Of a stretch of 64,000 nt of DNA, positions 55,191 through 63,589 are shown piece after piece. Origin of the DNA: QHXW01 sp035297145 (GTDB taxonomy: Bacteria > Acidobacteriota > Terriglobia > Bryobacterales > Bryobacteraceae); assembly GCA_035297145.1 (NCBI GenBank), contig DATGZN010000011.1:19522-83521 (forward strand), in the 5' to 3' direction. The translations under genes and the position numbers were made by a program. The notes under the pieces were generated by a model that saw only the letters and a program-made list of their open reading frames with translations, ran no database searches and was not told where the DNA came from. The first letter of the stretch is position 1; every line of letters starts with the position of its first letter.

Positions 55191-55679
55191 TCAAGCCCCG
55201 GTACGCGCTTCGGCTTCCGCGAGCCACCCGCGTCGTAACTGCTCCGGTGGCACGTTTGAGAGATAGGGCTTGATGTCGAGAATCGGAGTCCCATCAAGCA
55301 TGTCGACGCCCCGTACGTGGAGGGCCGGGCCCTCCCGGCGCATCAACTCGACCACCGTTAGCCCGATCGGATTCGGACGTCGCGGTGAGCGGGTAGCAAA
55401 CACACCGTGCGGCCGGTTGTCGCTCGGCGGCGTTCCCACCAGGCTGAACCCTTCGGCGCGATCAAATGCCCAGATGACGATCAGGTGAGAAAAGCCTTCT
55501 ATATCGGTCAGGGCAGGCTCCAATTCAGCCAATATCTCAAGAACCCCTTCGGCCTTGTGCTTCGCGCCTAGTCCTTTCGGAATCTCACGAGTATCCTTGT
55601 AAGGACTTTTCACGTATCCAATCGGCTTGCATTGGAAACAGTGCGGACTCATGTCCGTTTCTTCGCTCTTGTGTGCCAT
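55191..55679 (-). CDS. trmO: TrmO: tRNA m6t6A37 methyltransferase
   Basis: A 162-residue protein of the UPF0066/TrmO family, which N6-methylates threonylcarbamoyladenosine-37 in certain tRNAs with SAM. Diagnostic stretches are IGYVKSPYKDTREIPKG, HLIVIWAFDRA, FATRSPRRPNPIGLTVVEL (residues about 93-111) and the C-terminal LDIKPYLSNV. TrmO has an unusual beta-barrel fold rather than a Rossmann fold. An internal ATG at 55652 is an alternative start. It is transcribed after corA, whose stop is almost adjacent. Confidence 0.93.
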   Translation of the reverse strand: MAHKSEETDMSPHCFQCKPIGYVKSPYKDTREIPKGLGAKHKAEGVLEILAELEPALTDIEGFSHLIVIWAFDRAEGFSLVGTPPSDNRPHGVFATRSPRRPNPIGLTVVELMRREGPALHVRGVDMLDGTPILDIKPYLSNVPPEQLRRGWLAEAEARTGA

Positions 55680-55680
55680 G

Positions 55681-56547
55681 CTAAAACCACCGCATCAGGC
55701 GCAAAATCACCAACAGCACAACCGTCGTCGCGGCCATTACACCACTCACGATGGCGGCGCCGTGCGGCGAATCGACCCAGGGCAGCCCTTTCAAGTTCAT
55801 CCCGTAGATTCCCGAAATCACCAACGCGGGAAGCGCTATGGTGCCCAGCACCGTCAGCACTTTCATCACTTGATTCGTGCGATTGGCTACGCTCGAAAGA
55901 TAGATGTCCAGCGTGCCGGTCAGCAAGTCGCGCTGCGTTTCCACCAGATCGAGATTGCGGGACACGTGATCGTAAACGTCGCGAAGAAACGGCCACATCT
56001 CGCGATGGATCAACTCCGATTCGCTGCGCTGCAAATGCCCCGCGACATCGCGTGTATTCACCAGCACACGCCGGAGCAAAATCAGGCTGCGCTTGGTGTC
56101 GAAGATGCGTTGGAGTGTGTCCGGCGTGGGCCGGTCGAGCACCTGATCTTCGAGTTCGTCGATGACATCGTTGAAGTGATCCAGCATCGGCAAATATGAG
56201 TCCACCACGCCGTCGGTGATGCGGTAGAAAGCTTGGTCGGCACGCTGACCGGCCGCTACGCCGCGCGCCTGCTCCAGTAATTGGCGCGCCGGCGGCCAAT
56301 TCTTGTCTTCGACCGTAATGATGAAATCGCGCCCGAGAAAGATATCCAGGTCCGACTCGCGCAGGCCGCTGTCCGTCTGCTTGGTCACGATCTTCAGCAC
56401 CGCGAAAATGTAGCCACGGCTCTCCTCGATCTTGGCGCTTTGGTGCCGATGGCGGCAATCCTCGATGTGCAGCGGGTGCAGCCGGTAGCGTTCCGCGAGC
56501 CGGTCCAGCTCGGGATCCTGCGGGTCGCGAATCTCATGCCAATCCAT
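55681..56547 (-). CDS. corA: CorA-type magnesium/cobalt transporter
   Basis: A 288-residue divalent-cation channel. It has a large N-terminal cytoplasmic domain (about 1-215), a long helix and two C-terminal transmembrane helices with the signature GMN in GIYGMNLKGLP (about residues 251-261). The ATG at 56547 is two bases after the queA stop and gives the family-like start MDWHEIRDPQDPE. A longer in-frame start at 56652 would overlap queA and is unlikely. It imports Mg2+ with the channel gated by bound cytoplasmic metal, as in the family. Lies in a run with queA upstream and trmO downstream. Confidence 0.94.
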   Translation of the reverse strand: MDWHEIRDPQDPELDRLAERYRLHPLHIEDCRHRHQSAKIEESRGYIFAVLKIVTKQTDSGLRESDLDIFLGRDFIITVEDKNWPPARQLLEQARGVAAGQRADQAFYRITDGVVDSYLPMLDHFNDVIDELEDQVLDRPTPDTLQRIFDTKRSLILLRRVLVNTRDVAGHLQRSESELIHREMWPFLRDVYDHVSRNLDLVETQRDLLTGTLDIYLSSVANRTNQVMKVLTVLGTIALPALVISGIYGMNLKGLPWVDSPHGAAIVSGVMAATTVVLLVILRLMRWF

Positions 56548-56549
56548 GA

Positions 56550-57608
56550 TTAAAGGATCAGCATACAATCCCCGTACGAGTAAAAGCGATACATTTTCTC
56601 GACGGCGTGACGGTAAGCGGCCAGCACGAAATCCGTTCCGGCGAATGCGCAAACCAGCAGCAGCAGGCTGGTGCGTGGCAGGTGGAAGTTGGTCACCAGA
56701 GCCCCTGTGCGCCGGAATTCATATCCCGGGTAAATGAAAATATTCGTTTCGCCGGCGGGCGCCCCTGTGCATGCGGCGCTCTCCATGGTTCGCACGCTCG
56801 TGGTTCCTACCGCTACTAAACGTCGCGCGGCGTTCATGCGGGCGGCATTTTCTTCCGTGATGCTGTACGCCTCGCTGTGCAGTTGCGCCTGCTCGATCTG
56901 CTCTTCGTGAATCGGCTGAAATGTTCCCAGCCCCACGTGCAGCGTCACGTAAGCAATTTCCGCGCCCGCCGACCGGCACCGGTCGAGCACCTCCGGTGTG
57001 AAGTGAAGGCCCGCGGTCGGCGCGGCGACTGACCCTTTCTCTCGCGCGAATACGGTCTGGTAGCGCTCGCGGTCCTCCGGCGTGTCCGAGCGCTTGATAT
57101 AAGGCGGCAACGGAACGTGGCCGACCTTATCGAGCAACTCGTAAACATCTGCGCTGGTAAGGAAGCGTAGCTTCCGTTCGCCGAACTCTCCGCGCGATGT
57201 GATCTCCGCCTCCAGGCCGCCATCGAAGCGAATCCTCTCGGCCGTGCGCATCTTCCGTCCCGGACGCACCAGCGCCTGCCACTCCTTCGCATCCGCAGAA
57301 ACCGGCCGGAGCAGCAGCACCTCGACCTTTCCGCTGAGGTTTTCCCGCAGTTTCGAATTGCGTTTTCCTACCGGAAGCGCGTACACGCCCGCGCGGTGCC
57401 CATACAAACGGCTGGGAAAAACTCTCGAGTCATTTAGGACCAGACAATCGCCTGGACCAAGAAACTCCGGCAGCTCGCGAAACATCCGGTCTTCCCACCG
57501 CTGATCTCTGCGATAAAGCACGAGCATCCGCGAGGCCGCACGGTCCTCCAGTGGCGACTGCGCGATTAAGTTTTCCGGAAGATGATAATCGAACTCCGAG
57601 AGCCGCAT
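56550..57608 (-). CDS. queA: QueA: S-adenosylmethionine:tRNA ribosyltransferase-isomerase
   Basis: A 352-residue enzyme that transfers and isomerises the ribose of SAM onto 7-aminomethyl-7-deazaguanine in tRNA to make epoxyqueuosine. Signatures are LSEFDYHLPENLIAQSPLEDR at the start, DCLVLNDSRVFPSRLYG, SVAAPTAGLHFTPEVL, THLHVG-like YVTLHVGLGTF, and VTNFHLPRTSLLLLVCAFAG. The ATG at 57608 gives the standard start. A 150-residue longer frame extends upstream but is not protein-like. The other queuosine genes are not in the window. Confidence 0.96.
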   Translation of the reverse strand: MRLSEFDYHLPENLIAQSPLEDRAASRMLVLYRRDQRWEDRMFRELPEFLGPGDCLVLNDSRVFPSRLYGHRAGVYALPVGKRNSKLRENLSGKVEVLLLRPVSADAKEWQALVRPGRKMRTAERIRFDGGLEAEITSRGEFGERKLRFLTSADVYELLDKVGHVPLPPYIKRSDTPEDRERYQTVFAREKGSVAAPTAGLHFTPEVLDRCRSAGAEIAYVTLHVGLGTFQPIHEEQIEQAQLHSEAYSITEENAARMNAARRLVAVGTTSVRTMESAACTGAPAGETNIFIYPGYEFRRTGALVTNFHLPRTSLLLLVCAFAGTDFVLAAYRHAVEKMYRFYSYGDCMLIL

Positions 57609-57619
57609 CCAGCGACTAC

Positions 57620-57668
57620 TGTAGCGCGGGGGTACCGCGCAGTTTGCGGGACACCCGCGGCCTTTCTT
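57620..57668 (+). repeat. GTAG-headed REP-like palindrome, copy B
   Basis: Almost identical to the element at 3970: GTAG, then stem GCGCGG/CCGCGC (loop GGGTA), then GCGGG/CCCGC (loop ACA), differing by one base in the middle spacer. It lies just before queA's start (opposite strand) and upstream of the blaI promoter, so it is not merely a terminator. Confidence 0.8.
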
Positions 57669-57677
57669 TAAAAGTAC

Positions 57678-57706
57678 TTGACGGGCTGGGGGTTGTGTGT
57701 TACAGT
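57678..57706 (+). promoter_or_regulatory. Promoter of the blaI-M56 operon
   Basis: TTGACG (57678-57683), a 17-base spacer and TACAGT (57701-57706) make a strong sigma70-type promoter. The -10 lies inside the first BlaI-type operator. Transcription would start about 57713, only about seven bases before the ATG, implying a nearly leaderless mRNA. Confidence 0.65.
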
Positions 57707-57728
57707 TTGTAACGTTACAATGCGTAAC
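57700..57728 (+). promoter_or_regulatory. Two tandem BlaI/MecI-type operators
   Basis: Two perfect palindromes lie side by side: TTACA-GTT-TGTAA (57700-57712) and GTTAC-AATGC-GTAAC (57714-57728). Both use the TACA/TGTA-like half-site of BlaI/MecI regulators. The first covers the -10 box and the second covers the start codon at 57720. Repressor binding here would block transcription of its own operon until an M56 signal relieves it. Confidence 0.75.
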
Positions 57729-58118
57729 AAAAACAAGCAGACTCAAAAAGCTTTGAGCGAGCTGGAACACCTGGTCATGGACTTCCTCTGGCCGCATGGC
57801 GCCACCACGGCCGAGCAGGTCCGCGAAGCTCTGGCGGCCAAGCGCCCATTGAAAGACGCGACGGTCCGTACCATCCTCCGGCGCCTCGAGGAAAAGGGTT
57901 ACGTCACCCATCGCACGGAAGGTCGAACCTACATTTACGAAGGCACGGAGCGGCCGCACAATGTGGCCGCTAGTGCCGTGCGCCAGATTGTCGACCGTCT
58001 CTGCGGCGGGTCGGTCGAGCAGCTTCTGGTTGGCATGGTCGAGCACGAGGTCATAGACCGCCATGAGTTGGAAAGCCTGGCCCGGAAAATCGCCCGGCGG
58101 AAAGAGAAAGGAAGTTGA
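57720..58118 (+). CDS. BlaI/MecI-family transcriptional repressor
   Basis: A 132-residue winged-helix repressor. The ATG at 57720 lies in the second operator. The N-terminal DNA-binding part has LSELEHLVMDFLWPHGATTAEQVREALA and ATVRTILRRLEEKGYVTHRTEGRTYIYE. A C-terminal dimerisation helix region follows, up to ARRKEKGS. The family is inactivated by proteolysis by BlaR1/MecR1-like M56 proteases. The adjoining M56 gene starts three bases after its stop, so the two are a coupled regulator pair, likely sensing cell-wall or envelope stress. Confidence 0.94.
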   Translation: MRNKNKQTQKALSELEHLVMDFLWPHGATTAEQVREALAAKRPLKDATVRTILRRLEEKGYVTHRTEGRTYIYEGTERPHNVAASAVRQIVDRLCGGSVEQLLVGMVEHEVIDRHELESLARKIARRKEKGS

Positions 58119-58120
58119 GT

Positions 58121-60211
58121 ATGTGGAACGTTAATCTCGAAATCCTCGGTCATCTCATGGATGCATCGGTCCGTGTGTTGGGCCTCGCTTTGGTCGCTTG
58201 CATGGCGCTTGCGATTCTGCGCACGCGTCACGCCGCGGCGCGCCACGCGGTGTGGTCGGCTGTCTTGGCTGGAATGCTCGCGCTGCCCGTGCTGGCCCCG
58301 CTGCTTCCTCCGCTCGCGGTAAGGCTGTGGCAGCGCCCCACTTCGACGAGCACCCTGATTCTCCGAAACCTGCAAACTTCGCACCCGACTTCTCGTGTCG
58401 CACCATCGAGGCGCCCACCCATGCCGGTAATTCCAACTTGGCCCACGGTGCTCGTGGGTATCTATCTGGCTGGCGTCGCCGCATCGCTGACTCGGATGTT
58501 CTTGGCCTGGCGCACCTGCCGCCGCCTTGTCGGGCACTCCGAACTCATCAGCGACCCAAACGCTAAGGATCTTCTAGCCGAGCTTGCCGCCGCGCAAGGG
58601 ATGTCGTGGCCCCTGCCACAGCTCCGCTTTTCTAATTCCGTGATCGTGCCCATGACCGTCGGCTTCAGCGAGCCGGCCATCCTTCTTCCCGCCAATTGGC
58701 AGAGTTGGGACGCCTGGAAGCTGCGCGCCGTCCTCGCGCACGAACTCGCCCACATCCGCCGTTCCGACTGGCTCGTAACCGTGGCCGCGTCGGTGAACCG
58801 AAGCCTGTTCTGGTTCCATCCGCTGGCCTGGTGGCTGGAACGGCGCTTGTCCGCTTTGGCTGAGCAGGCCAGCGACGATGCGGCTCTCGGTTGCGTGAGT
58901 GATGCTCCGCGGTACGCGAGTACAGTTCTTGACTTCGCCGCGACCCTCCAGTCAGGGCGCCGGTTGACGTACGGCGTCGCCATGGCGCGAACCGCGAAAG
59001 TAAGCCGCCGCATTGACCGCATTCTCGCGTTGCGCCAGCCCGGCCCTTGGGTCGTGAGGAGACCTACGTGGATCGCGATCGCCGCTTGTGCATTGCCGCT
59101 GGTGTATAGCGCCGCGGCATTACAAGTGACACAAACTCCTGACCAGCCTGGCGTCCATCCCGGTATCGCACAGTTGTTGACCGAAGGCAGCAAGCTGTCA
59201 GCGGCCGAAGCGCAACAGCTCGAAGATCAGGTTGCGCGCGACCCGGAAGACCTCACAGCACGCGGCAAGCTGATCGCGTACTACTTTTCCACCGTTCCGC
59301 AACAACGGCAACCCCGGTTGGATCATGTTTACTGGCTCATCCAACACCACCCAGAATCGGACATTACCCGATATTTCTCGATGGTCTTCAGGTTTTCGCC
59401 TTCGGATGAAGAGTACGCAAAAAACCTCTGGTCGGAGCAGGTGGCGTTACATCCCAATGACGCGCGCGTTCTGGCCAATGCCGCGGAATTTCTTGGCCGC
59501 GGGAATGGATTTGTGGAAAGGGACCTGCTGGAGCGAGCGCGCCAAGCCGATCCTTCAAACCCCGAGTGGCTGAAACGCTTGGCGGATCTTTTTTCCAGGG
59601 CAATTTCGCATTCGTTTTTGGAACAAATGCCCGTTGTTCCGCACGTAGAGCCCAGCTTCACTGAGGCGGCGAAGGCCGACATGGAGTCTTCAAGTGATGC
59701 TGGCCTTGTTGGAACGGTCGGGGAGTTCTTGGCGAGTGGAAGCGCCGGCGGGGGCCCTGCCGGTCAGGATCAGAGGGACTTCGCCAAGCGCCTGCTCGAC
59801 CGCGCGCAATCGCTTGACCCCAATAACCCCGAGTGGCCCGCAGCTTCAGCGCGGCTCCAGGCAGCTCACGAACATTCGGCCGCGATACCTCCTGCCGACA
59901 ATTCGAAGAAAGTTCAGCGGATTCGTGTGGGATCGCAGGTTCAGCAAAGCAATCTCATTCAGCAGGTGCATCCCGTCTATCCGCCGCTCGCCCGGCAAGC
60001 TCGCATCCAGGGCGTTGTGCGGTTCAACGTAATCATCGGGAAGGATGGCCATGTCGGCAACATCGCAGTGATCAGCGGCCACCCGCTGTTAATCACAGCC
60101 GCCCAAGACGCTGTCAAACAATGGGTCTACCGGCCCACTTTGCTGAATGGCGAACCGGTGGAAGTTGCCACCGTCGTCGAAGTTCAGTTCATGTTGCCAC
60201 CGGAGAGCTAG
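58121..60211 (+). CDS. M56 metallopeptidase sensor fused to a TonB C-terminal domain (BlaR1-like)
   Basis: The ATG at 58121 has AAAGGAAG upstream; a TTG at 58115 would overlap blaI. The 696-residue protein begins with three or so transmembrane helices (about 12-35, 46-65, 105-125). A zinc metalloprotease domain follows with HELAHIRRSDW (HExxH near residues 207-211). Another helix (near 310-330) precedes a periplasmic helical region (about 340-575, TPR-like, weak). The C-terminus (about 605-696) is a TonB-type domain with VYPPLARQARIQGVVRFNVIIGKDGHV. It presumably cleaves the BlaI repressor upon an envelope signal. The fused TonB domain suggests contact with outer-membrane or peptidoglycan-associated components. 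No beta-lactam-binding transpeptidase domain is seen. Confidence 0.92.
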   Translation: MWNVNLEILGHLMDASVRVLGLALVACMALAILRTRHAAARHAVWSAVLAGMLALPVLAPLLPPLAVRLWQRPTSTSTLILRNLQTSHPTSRVAPSRRPPMPVIPTWPTVLVGIYLAGVAASLTRMFLAWRTCRRLVGHSELISDPNAKDLLAELAAAQGMSWPLPQLRFSNSVIVPMTVGFSEPAILLPANWQSWDAWKLRAVLAHELAHIRRSDWLVTVAASVNRSLFWFHPLAWWLERRLSALAEQASDDAALGCVSDAPRYASTVLDFAATLQSGRRLTYGVAMARTAKVSRRIDRILALRQPGPWVVRRPTWIAIAACALPLVYSAAALQVTQTPDQPGVHPGIAQLLTEGSKLSAAEAQQLEDQVARDPEDLTARGKLIAYYFSTVPQQRQPRLDHVYWLIQHHPESDITRYFSMVFRFSPSDEEYAKNLWSEQVALHPNDARVLANAAEFLGRGNGFVERDLLERARQADPSNPEWLKRLADLFSRAISHSFLEQMPVVPHVEPSFTEAAKADMESSSDAGLVGTVGEFLASGSAGGGPAGQDQRDFAKRLLDRAQSLDPNNPEWPAASARLQAAHEHSAAIPPADNSKKVQRIRVGSQVQQSNLIQQVHPVYPPLARQARIQGVVRFNVIIGKDGHVGNIAVISGHPLLITAAQDAVKQWVYRPTLLNGEPVEVATVVEVQFMLPPES

Positions 60212-61230
60212 TCGAGCGGAAATAACTCTCCCTGACGCTCGTCTTCCCACATCTCCGGGCGGTACTCGACCGGCGCTGACGCGAGGCCATACCGCTCACG
60301 GATCTTGCGGACTCGCGCGCGCAGCTCTTCCGTGTACGACCCGCGCAGGTACGGACTTTTCTTGTAGCGTTCCTCATAGCGCCGGACAAGGTGCGGGAAC
60401 CGCTCGCTCAGAAACGGGAAGAATACCTTCTGCGCCGATGGCATTAGGAACAGCACGCCACCGCCGAAATACTGCGCGCCCGCGTCTTTCGCCGCTTTGG
60501 CAAGACGGTCGAGATCGCGCTCGCGATCGGTAATCAATGGCAGAATCGGATTCGGAAACACGCCCACGCAAATCCCAGCTTCCGCCAGCTTCCGGACGGT
60601 AGCAAGGCGCAGATCCGGCCGTGGCGCGCGGGGCTCGAGCATCCGTGCCAGATCCGTCTTGAGCGTTGTGATGGTGATGTTCACGTCCAGCACGTTGGCT
60701 CGCGAGATCTCTGTTAGCAAGTCGATATCGCGTTGAATCAGGTCGGACTTCGTGGTGATCGAAAGGTGCCAGCCCCGCTCCTGGCGAAAAACCTCGAGGA
60801 TCGATCGCGTCCGTCCAAACCGCCGCTCAGCGGGTTGATATGGATCGGTGGCCGTCCCGATGGCGATCGCCTCGCGCTTCTTGGTCTTGCGCAGTTCGCT
60901 TTTCAGAATCTCCGCGGTTGCGGCTTTCGCATAAATGCGGTTTTCGAATTCCAGAACATCGCGCTCCATGAACTCGTGCGTATATCGCGCGTAACAGTAT
61001 TTACATCCAAACTCGCAGCCGCGGTACGGATTGATGGTCCACGTGAACGGCATGCCCGGCTTACACCGGTTCAGCACGCTGCGAGCGGCGATCTCCAGAT
61101 ATTCAACCTGGCTCTTGGATTCCAGCCGTTCGCTCTCGCTCGCCAGCTTCGCAATACCAACCAAACGCGGAGCCGGTTCGATGTCGAACAACATAAGGTC
61201 TATTTTCGCCTTTTCTTCGCCACTGCGCAA
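60208..61230 (-). CDS. SplB-like radical SAM protein (PA0069/Rv2578c type)
   Basis: A 340-residue radical SAM protein similar in layout to spore photoproduct lyase but of the PA0069/Rv2578c branch, whose function is not established. Cluster ligands are Cys72, Cys76 and Cys79 in GCEFGCKYCYARYTHEF. Further blocks are GTATDPYQPAERRFGRTRSIL, LSITTKSDLIQRDIDLL and GICVGVFPNPILPLITD. The C-terminal tail ends QGELFPLD. An ATG at 61194 is an alternative start. The gene overlaps the M56 stop by four bases on the opposite strand. DNA-repair or nucleic-acid modification is possible; spores are not expected in this phylum. Confidence 0.9.
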   Translation of the reverse strand: MRSGEEKAKIDLMLFDIEPAPRLVGIAKLASESERLESKSQVEYLEIAARSVLNRCKPGMPFTWTINPYRGCEFGCKYCYARYTHEFMERDVLEFENRIYAKAATAEILKSELRKTKKREAIAIGTATDPYQPAERRFGRTRSILEVFRQERGWHLSITTKSDLIQRDIDLLTEISRANVLDVNITITTLKTDLARMLEPRAPRPDLRLATVRKLAEAGICVGVFPNPILPLITDRERDLDRLAKAAKDAGAQYFGGGVLFLMPSAQKVFFPFLSERFPHLVRRYEERYKKSPYLRGSYTEELRARVRKIRERYGLASAPVEYRPEMWEDERQGELFPLD

Positions 61231-61243
61231 GATAGAATCGGGT

Positions 61244-62011
61244 TTGCGCTTCCTCCTTTTGTGCCTCGCGGCCTTACCTGCTTTCGCTCAGGGCAATTAC
61301 GAAATCCAGGTCTATGGCGCCGATACCGTAGAACCAGGCAGCACCATGGTGGAACTCCATAACAACTTCACTGTCGAGGGCAGCAAAAGCACCGCCGACG
61401 GCACCTATCCCACCGAGCACCAGTGGCACGAAACCATCGAGATTACTCATGGGTTTACCGACTGGTTCGAAACCGGCTTTTACATCTTCACCAGCGCCGC
61501 GCCCGGCCAGGGCTGGCAATGGGTCGGCGACCATATCCGCCCCCGAGTTCGCGTTCCCGAGAAGTGGAGATGGCCGGTCGGCGTGAGCCTTTCGACGGAA
61601 ATTGGGTACCAGCGCCGCATCTTCTCCGCCGATACCTGGACGTGGGAAATCCGCCCTATCGTCGATCAGAAGAAAGGGCGCTGGTACTGGGCTCTCAACC
61701 CTGCGCTGGAACGCTCGTTTCATGGTCCGAGCATCAACCAGGGCGTGGCGTTTTCGCCCAACGTGAAGCTCAGCTATGACTTCACGCCCAAGATCTCGGG
61801 CGGCTTCGAATATTACGGCGCCATCGGCCCGGTCACCGGCTTTGACGCTCTGCGCCAGCAAGAGCAGCAGATCTTCCCCTCGATCGACTTGAACCTCTCA
61901 CCCGACTGGGAGTTCAACTTCGGAGTGGGCGTCGGCATGACTCACAACACCGACCACCTGCTGATCAAGATGATTCTGGGGCGCAGGTTCAAACCAAGGG
62001 GATCAAATTAG
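61244..62011 (+). CDS. Exported beta-rich, outer-membrane-like hypothetical protein
   Basis: A TTG at 61244 starts the signal peptide LRFLLLCLAALPAFAQ. An ATG at 61181 would overlap the divergent radical SAM gene's 5' end and add 21 residues. The roughly 255-residue mature-like body is full of alternating aromatic/polar strands (DWFETGFYIFT, WPVGVSLSTEIGYQRRIF, SGGFEYYGAIGP, WEFNFGVGVGMT). That is consistent with a small beta-barrel. It ends MILGRRFKPRG. I do not recognise the family. It lies divergently from the radical SAM gene with little promoter space. Confidence 0.72.
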   Translation: MRFLLLCLAALPAFAQGNYEIQVYGADTVEPGSTMVELHNNFTVEGSKSTADGTYPTEHQWHETIEITHGFTDWFETGFYIFTSAAPGQGWQWVGDHIRPRVRVPEKWRWPVGVSLSTEIGYQRRIFSADTWTWEIRPIVDQKKGRWYWALNPALERSFHGPSINQGVAFSPNVKLSYDFTPKISGGFEYYGAIGPVTGFDALRQQEQQIFPSIDLNLSPDWEFNFGVGVGMTHNTDHLLIKMILGRRFKPRGSN

Positions 62012-62320
62012 AGCATTGCTTTTGAGAACCACGGTGGCGGCCAACACGCGGATCCAGCTACTAGCTGAGTTTTCCAGTCCACCATGGAGAGTCGCTATTT
62101 GGTCTTTTGAGACTCCGAGGCCGCGCAGAACTGCATTCAGAGCATCAATGCCTTCCACCACACGCCCAGCCGATGGCGCGACCGTCTGGCCCACTGGGCG
62201 AAACACGATGCGAAAGGGACCACCGGGACCCTTACCCTCGCGCGTAACGTCCAGGTCTCCGTACAGGGCTTCCTCGGTCGGGTTGTCGGATGCCACCGGA
62301 AGATTGTAACAGAGGCCCAC
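62003..62320 (-). CDS. Hypothetical protein (105 aa), translationally coupled to kdsC
   Basis: The GTG at 62320 follows the kdsC stop TGA directly, so it is cotranslated. A second GTG at 62296 is possible. The product has a soluble look with a FRIVFRPVGQTVAP segment and an LRGLGVSKDQIATLHGGLENSASSWIRVL helical tail. I do not recognise the family. It overlaps the end of the exported protein gene by nine bases on the other strand. Confidence 0.6.
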   Translation of the reverse strand: MGLCYNLPVASDNPTEEALYGDLDVTREGKGPGGPFRIVFRPVGQTVAPSAGRVVEGIDALNAVLRGLGVSKDQIATLHGGLENSASSWIRVLAATVVLKSNALI

Positions 62321-62869
62321 TCATTCCGCCTCGTACTTCTTCAATATCTCCGTCCACAACCCCTGCGCCTTCAGAATCAACTCGATGACCTCACGCACCG
62401 CTCCCTGGCCGCCGGGCTGGGCGGTCACGTAGCGCGCCTGCTGTTTTACCTCTGGCCGGGCGTTGGCCGTGGCCACGGGCAAACCCACGCGGCGCATGAC
62501 CACCACGTCAGTGAGATCATCGCCGATGTAAGCCACCTCGCTCGCATCGACCTTGGCATCGCTCAGGATTTCCTCGAAAATCGGAATCTTTTCGATGTGG
62601 CCCTGGTACACATAGCTGAACTTGGTTTGCTTGGCGCGCTCTACAGTGGCAGGAGAAACCCGCCCGCTGATGAGGCCGGTCTTGATGCCTTTCCAGCTCA
62701 GCCACTGCAAAGCGATGCCGTCCTGCGAATCGAAGCCTTTGGTTTCGACCATGTTGCCGTCGGGTCCCGGCACGTTGTACAGGCGGCCGTCGGTCATGAC
62801 GCCATCCACGTCCATCAATAGCAGTTTGATTCTCGAAGCGAGCTGGTTCACATCGGCGGGCAATGGCAA
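62321..62869 (-). CDS. kdsC: KdsC: 3-deoxy-D-manno-octulosonate 8-phosphate phosphatase
   Basis: A 182-residue HAD-superfamily phosphatase (C0 type, tetrameric in the family) that makes Kdo from Kdo-8-phosphate for lipopolysaccharide. The HAD motif is DVDGVMTDG (Asp20 nucleophile, Asp22). GLISGR and the C-terminal GDDLTDVVVMRRVGLPVATANA metal-binding block follow. A sequence of this length without a cap domain is typical of KdsC. It indicates a diderm envelope. Other kds genes are absent from the window. Confidence 0.93.
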   Translation of the reverse strand: MPLPADVNQLASRIKLLLMDVDGVMTDGRLYNVPGPDGNMVETKGFDSQDGIALQWLSWKGIKTGLISGRVSPATVERAKQTKFSYVYQGHIEKIPIFEEILSDAKVDASEVAYIGDDLTDVVVMRRVGLPVATANARPEVKQQARYVTAQPGGQGAVREVIELILKAQGLWTEILKKYEAE

Positions 62870-62887
62870 GTCTCCTTCTTGGCGAAT

Positions 62888-63274
62888 CTACCAGATTACC
62901 TGCACAGGATACCGCGTGACCTCTGGATCAGCGGTAATGAGCGGCAGGTTTTCAACCTGAGCCTGGGCAATCAACAGACGATCGAACGGATCTTTATGAA
63001 TCGCCGGCAAGGAGCCGACGCGAAGTACATGCGCCAGTTGAATCGGAAGCGGAGAGAGGCGGTTTCGCCGGATTTCGCGCTCCAGAAACCGGTCCGGGCC
63101 GCCTCGAAGATGTAGCTTTCCTGCACCCGCCTTAAGAACGATCTCCCACATGCTGGCTGCGCTTAAGAACACCTGGTTGGCTCCATCGGCGATTGCCGCG
63201 CGCGCAGCCTCCGAGAGGCGCCGGTCATCGGTCACCATCCAAAGGAATGCGTGTGTGTCGAGAATCGCATTCAC
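62888..63274 (-). CDS. VapC-type PIN-domain toxin
   Basis: A 128-residue PIN-domain RNase toxin. Acidic metal ligands are visible in ILDTHAFLW (Asp6), SMWEIVLK (Glu) and DPFDRLLIAQA (Asp). It targets RNA (tRNA or rRNA in known family members). The gene overlaps the antitoxin by four bases and is kept in check by it. This Phd-partnered branch is often called type II toxin-antitoxin PIN toxin. Confidence 0.9.
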   Translation of the reverse strand: MNAILDTHAFLWMVTDDRRLSEAARAAIADGANQVFLSAASMWEIVLKAGAGKLHLRGGPDRFLEREIRRNRLSPLPIQLAHVLRVGSLPAIHKDPFDRLLIAQAQVENLPLITADPEVTRYPVQVIW

Positions 63275-63501
63275 CGGTAAAACTCTTCAAAACCTGGAAC
63301 GGGCGAATCGAAATCCTTGCCTATCCTGACCTTGCCCTTGGCGGTGCCAAAGCGGCGAGGCTCCACTTTCCGTTCGATGCGGGTAAGCCGCGCCACCGGC
63401 TTGCCGGCCCTGGCGATGAGGATTTCTTCCCCTTCCTGGACCTGCGAAACCAGGCGGGAGAGTTGCGTCTTCGCCTCGTGCATGTTGACGGTTAGAGGCA
63501 T
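63271..63501 (-). CDS. Phd/YefM-type antitoxin
   Basis: A 76-residue antitoxin with the Phd/YefM DNA-binding fold (MPLTVNMHEAKTQLSRLVSQVQEGEEILIARAGKPVARL) and a C-terminal toxin-binding tail ending FEEFYR. It neutralises the downstream PIN toxin and should repress the operon. A palindrome 14 bases upstream (63515-63529) is the likely operator. Confidence 0.92.
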   Translation of the reverse strand: MPLTVNMHEAKTQLSRLVSQVQEGEEILIARAGKPVARLTRIERKVEPRRFGTAKGKVRIGKDFDSPVPGFEEFYR

Positions 63502-63514
63502 GCTTTAGTGTATC

Positions 63515-63529
63515 TAGTCCGATGGACTA
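63515..63529 (-). promoter_or_regulatory. Operator of the toxin-antitoxin operon
   Basis: A perfect inverted repeat TAGTCC-GAT-GGACTA lies 14 bases before the antitoxin start, the usual place for Phd-type autoregulation. Confidence 0.6.
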
Positions 63530-63589
63530 AGTCTACTTAGCTAAGGATGTGACCATCGCAGGCTGTTAGCGGAACATCGATCGACAGAT

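Noticed and set aside
60208..61230. True spore photoproduct lyase
   Set aside because: The tail and motifs match the PA0069/Rv2578c branch, which occurs in non-sporulating bacteria.
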